NCBI GenBank assembly: GCA_002369155.1
Contig: DFEM01000017.1
Coordinates: forward strand, 1 to 35,296
Reading direction: 5' to 3'
Source of the DNA: Lachnospiraceae bacterium UBA3802
Lineage (GTDB): Bacteria; Bacillota; Clostridia; Lachnospirales; Lachnospiraceae
DNA length: 35,296 nt
Shown here: in pieces, positions 33,514 to 35,296 of the stretch
How the letters are laid out: each line of letters begins with the position of its first letter
Numbering within the stretch: position 1 is the first letter of the stretch
Position numbers and translations under genes: made by a program
The notes under the pieces: model-generated
The model's database searches: none
What the model saw: the letters and a program-made list of their open reading frames with translations, nothing else
What the model was told of the DNA's origin: nothing

Positions 33514-33619
33514 TTTTATTTCCTCCTTACAAAAGTATATAAAATGAATAATATGTTAGCCGTACATATTTTATAGTAAGTTTATTATAAATTTCGGCAA
33601 AAATCAAGAAAATGAGAGA

Positions 33620-33674
33620 ATAACATCGTTATATAAGTCAATAACATTGTTATATTTTTTAATAACATTGATAT
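33620..33674. promoter_or_regulatory. Three phased 13-bp palindromic operators
   Basis: ATAACATCGTTAT (33620-33632), ATAACATTGTTAT (33641-33653) and ATAACATTGATAT (33662-33674) start exactly 21 bp apart, two helical turns. The first two are perfect palindromes about a 3-nt centre. They lie between the divergent ferredoxin and alcohol dehydrogenase genes, just upstream of the latter's promoter. The binding protein is unknown. Confidence 0.75.
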
Positions 33675-33690
33675 GTATGAAAAAAACACT

Positions 33691-33724
33691 GTTAATTGCA
33701 TTTTGAAACGGCATAATATAAGAT
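33691..33724 (+). promoter_or_regulatory. Promoter of the alcohol dehydrogenase gene
   Basis: Two overlapping readings are possible: TTGCAT (33696-33701) with TAAGAT (33719-33724), or GTTAAT (33691-33696) with TAATAT (33714-33719), each with a 17-bp spacer. It begins 16 bp after the third palindrome. Confidence 0.5.
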
Positions 33725-33753
33725 GATGTAGAAAAAGATTAATGGAGGATTTT

Positions 33754-34938
33754 ATGAACGATTTCAGATACTGGGCACCCACGGAAGTGATTTTCGGAAA
33801 AGATGCAGAGAACAAAACAGGCGAAGTTGCTGTAAAATACGGCAGGAAAGCATTGCTTGTATACGGCATGTCCAGCGCAAAGAAGAGCGGTCTTTTGGAT
33901 CGCGTGGAAGAATCCTTAAAGAAATCAGATATTGAATATAAAGAATTCGGCGGTGCGGTAAGCAATCCGACTCTTTCCCATGCGAGAGAGGGCATTAAGG
34001 AAGCGCTTGATTTCGGTGCGGATCTGATTATCGGAATCGGCGGCGGAAGCGCAATTGATACTGCAAAAGCCATAGCACACGGTGCGGCAAATCCGGAGTA
34101 CGATTTATGGGATATATGGACAAAGAAGGTTCCCCTTACAAAGTCGTTTGCACACGGTGCTGTACTTTCAATGGCGGCAGCGGGAAGCGAAATGAGTGAT
34201 TCAGCGGTTTTAACCAACGAAGAAATCCATAAAAAATGCGGAATCAACACGGATTTTAACAGATGCCGTTTTGCAATTATGAATCCGTCCCTTGAAGAGA
34301 CGCTTTCAAAAGAACAGATAGCGGCCGGTGTTACGGATATTATGATGCATACGATGGAGAGATATTTTATCCCCGGAGTATACGAAGGAATTACCGATGA
34401 GATTGCCGAAGGTCTGCTTCGAAGCGTAATCGAAAACGGAAGAAAGATAGTGGATAATCCGAAGGATTACGATGCAATGTGCGAAGTATTCTGGGCATCG
34501 AGCCTTTCTCACAACAATCTTACCGAGTGCGGAAGGGGCAAGGATTTCTCGGTCCACAAATTCGGACATGCACTTTCCGCAAAATACAATGCGACTCACG
34601 GAGCTTCTCTTTCGGCAGTCTGGGGAGCATGGGCAGAGACTCTGTATGAGGATGCAGAAGACAGATTTGCAAGATTTGCCAAAAAGGTTTGGGGTATCGA
34701 AAACGAAGACAAAAAAGTGGCGGCAAAGGCAGGCATTATTAAAACCGTTGAGTTTTTCAAATCCATCCAAATGCCCGTAAATCTTAAGGAACTCGGCATT
34801 AATGCAAGCGATGAAGACATTAAGGCTCTTGCTCTTGATGCCACAATGAACGATACGATAAAGCTTTCGAGGATTCGTCCCATCGGAGCCAAAGAAGCCG
34901 AAGAAATATTCAAAAAAGCTTCCGATTACAGTATCTAA
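33754..34938 (+). CDS. Iron-containing alcohol dehydrogenase (butanol dehydrogenase/YqhD-like)
   Basis: This 394-aa group III dehydrogenase reduces aldehydes with NAD(P)H. The nucleotide site is IGIGGGSAIDTAKAIA, and the metal site includes GVTDIMMHTMERY (Asp, His) and HKFGHALSAKYNATHG (two His). FRYWAPTEVIFGKD at the start and the overall length fit the BDH/YqhD branch. The ATG at 33754 follows GGAGG by five bases; the upstream ATG at 33742 would place the ribosome site inside the gene. Three phased palindromes upstream suggest tight control, perhaps by redox or aldehyde stress (inference). Confidence 0.93.
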   Translation: MNDFRYWAPTEVIFGKDAENKTGEVAVKYGRKALLVYGMSSAKKSGLLDRVEESLKKSDIEYKEFGGAVSNPTLSHAREGIKEALDFGADLIIGIGGGSAIDTAKAIAHGAANPEYDLWDIWTKKVPLTKSFAHGAVLSMAAAGSEMSDSAVLTNEEIHKKCGINTDFNRCRFAIMNPSLEETLSKEQIAAGVTDIMMHTMERYFIPGVYEGITDEIAEGLLRSVIENGRKIVDNPKDYDAMCEVFWASSLSHNNLTECGRGKDFSVHKFGHALSAKYNATHGASLSAVWGAWAETLYEDAEDRFARFAKKVWGIENEDKKVAAKAGIIKTVEFFKSIQMPVNLKELGINASDEDIKALALDATMNDTIKLSRIRPIGAKEAEEIFKKASDYSI

Positions 34939-34952
34939 CAGTATTCCTGACC

Positions 34953-34981
34953 TTTACATAAAAAGTATGCAATGTTATAAT
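34953..34981 (+). promoter_or_regulatory. ileS promoter
   Basis: -35 TTTACA (34953-34958), 17-bp spacer, perfect -10 TATAAT (34976-34981). Only about 38 bp separate it from the start codon, so there is no room for a T-box leader. Confidence 0.85.
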
Positions 34982-35019
34982 AAATAGTTGATTTTTGCAA
35001 AAGAAATAAGGAGTTTGCT

Positions 35020-35296
35020 ATGTATAACAAAGTCGAAACGGACTTGAATTTCGTCCAGAGAGAAAAAGAAGTCGAAAATTTCTGGAAAGAGAATGACATT
35101 TTCAGAAAAAGCATGGAAAACAGGAAGGAAGGACCGACATATACTTTCTATGACGGACCGCCTACCGCAAACGGAAAACCCCATATCGGTCACGTGCTTA
35201 CACGTGTTATTAAGGATATGATTCCCAGATACCGTACAATGAAGGGTTATATGGTACCCAGAAAAGCCGGATGGGATACTCACGGACTTCCCGTAG
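35020..35296 (+). CDS. ileS: Isoleucyl-tRNA synthetase (5' part, cut by window end)
   Basis: The first 92 residues are present. They begin [19 protein letters not shown] and contain [18 protein letters not shown], with the class I HIGH signature (PHIGH), then [11 protein letters not shown]. This arrangement is that of the long, eukaryote-like clade of IleRS common in Clostridia. AAGGAG precedes the ATG. The gene continues beyond the window. Confidence 0.95.
   Translation, partial: MYNKVETDLNFVQREKEVENFWKENDIFRKSMENRKEGPTYTFYDGPPTANGKPHIGHVLTRVIKDMIPRYRTMKGYMVPRKAGWDTHGLPV

Noticed and set aside
33585..34250. 221-aa minus-strand frame over the operators and alcohol dehydrogenase
   Set aside because: Shadow of a clear plus-strand gene; hydrophobic low-quality translation with no motif.
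34953..35019. Possible T-box leader before ileS
   Set aside because: The promoter lies only about 38 bp from the start codon, leaving no space for specifier and antiterminator structures.

Overview
The window looks like chromosome from a low-GC Clostridia, most likely a Lachnospiraceae (Butyrivibrio/Roseburia-like). The clues are AGGAGG-type ribosome binding sites, the Firmicutes rpsF-ssb-rpsR-gdpP-rplI-dnaB cluster, DUF951 and DUF6472 mini-proteins, a class B sortase, a 2[4Fe-4S] ferredoxin and moderate-GC codon use. No tRNA or rRNA gene was seen. The window ends inside ileS.

Region 1 (about 50-10,670) is a foreign, visibly AT-richer block and the most interesting part. A divergent XRE-HNH regulator (313-855, minus) faces a long overlapping plus-strand operon (1058-10309). 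The operon encodes a tyrosine recombinase, an 808-aa diverged recombinase-like protein, a second tyrosine recombinase and a coiled-coil TnpC-like protein, then Cas5, Cas8 and Cas7 of type I-C character. After cas7 comes a short array of degenerate ~36-nt repeats (10379-10595). There is no cas3, cas1, cas2, cas4 or Tn7-type tns gene. A 13-bp sequence is repeated at 52-64 and 10654-10666 and may mark the ends. The layout (DNA-joining enzymes, a nuclease-free Cascade and a mini-array near one end) is that of a CRISPR-associated transposon, but with Tn554-like tyrosine recombinases in place of Tn7 machinery. I know of no described system like this; that is a statement of my knowledge, not of a search.

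Region 2 (10,763-18,160) returns to chromosome. It holds an apparently 5'-truncated DUF6382-FHA gene, an FMN-reductase/SCP2 fusion, a HIT protein, a DUF3137-like membrane protein, murG (minus), pgi and a class B sortase four bases behind pgi.

Region 3 (18,180-28,033) carries a COG2509-type FAD oxidoreductase, a PaaI thioesterase, a secreted SH3b-NlpC/P60 hydrolase, an RsmF-type rRNA methyltransferase, argC (TTG start), plsC, a DUF805 protein with a YGPP-repeat tail, a radical SAM/SPASM protein, DUF6472, a 293-bp fold-back element, a sirtuin and DUF951.

Region 4 (28,107-35,296) is the conserved rpsF-ssb-rpsR / gdpP-rplI-dnaB cluster (translation, single-strand DNA binding, c-di-AMP turnover, replication helicase). 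It is followed by a ferredoxin on the minus strand, an iron-containing alcohol dehydrogenase behind three phased 13-bp palindromes, and the start of ileS.
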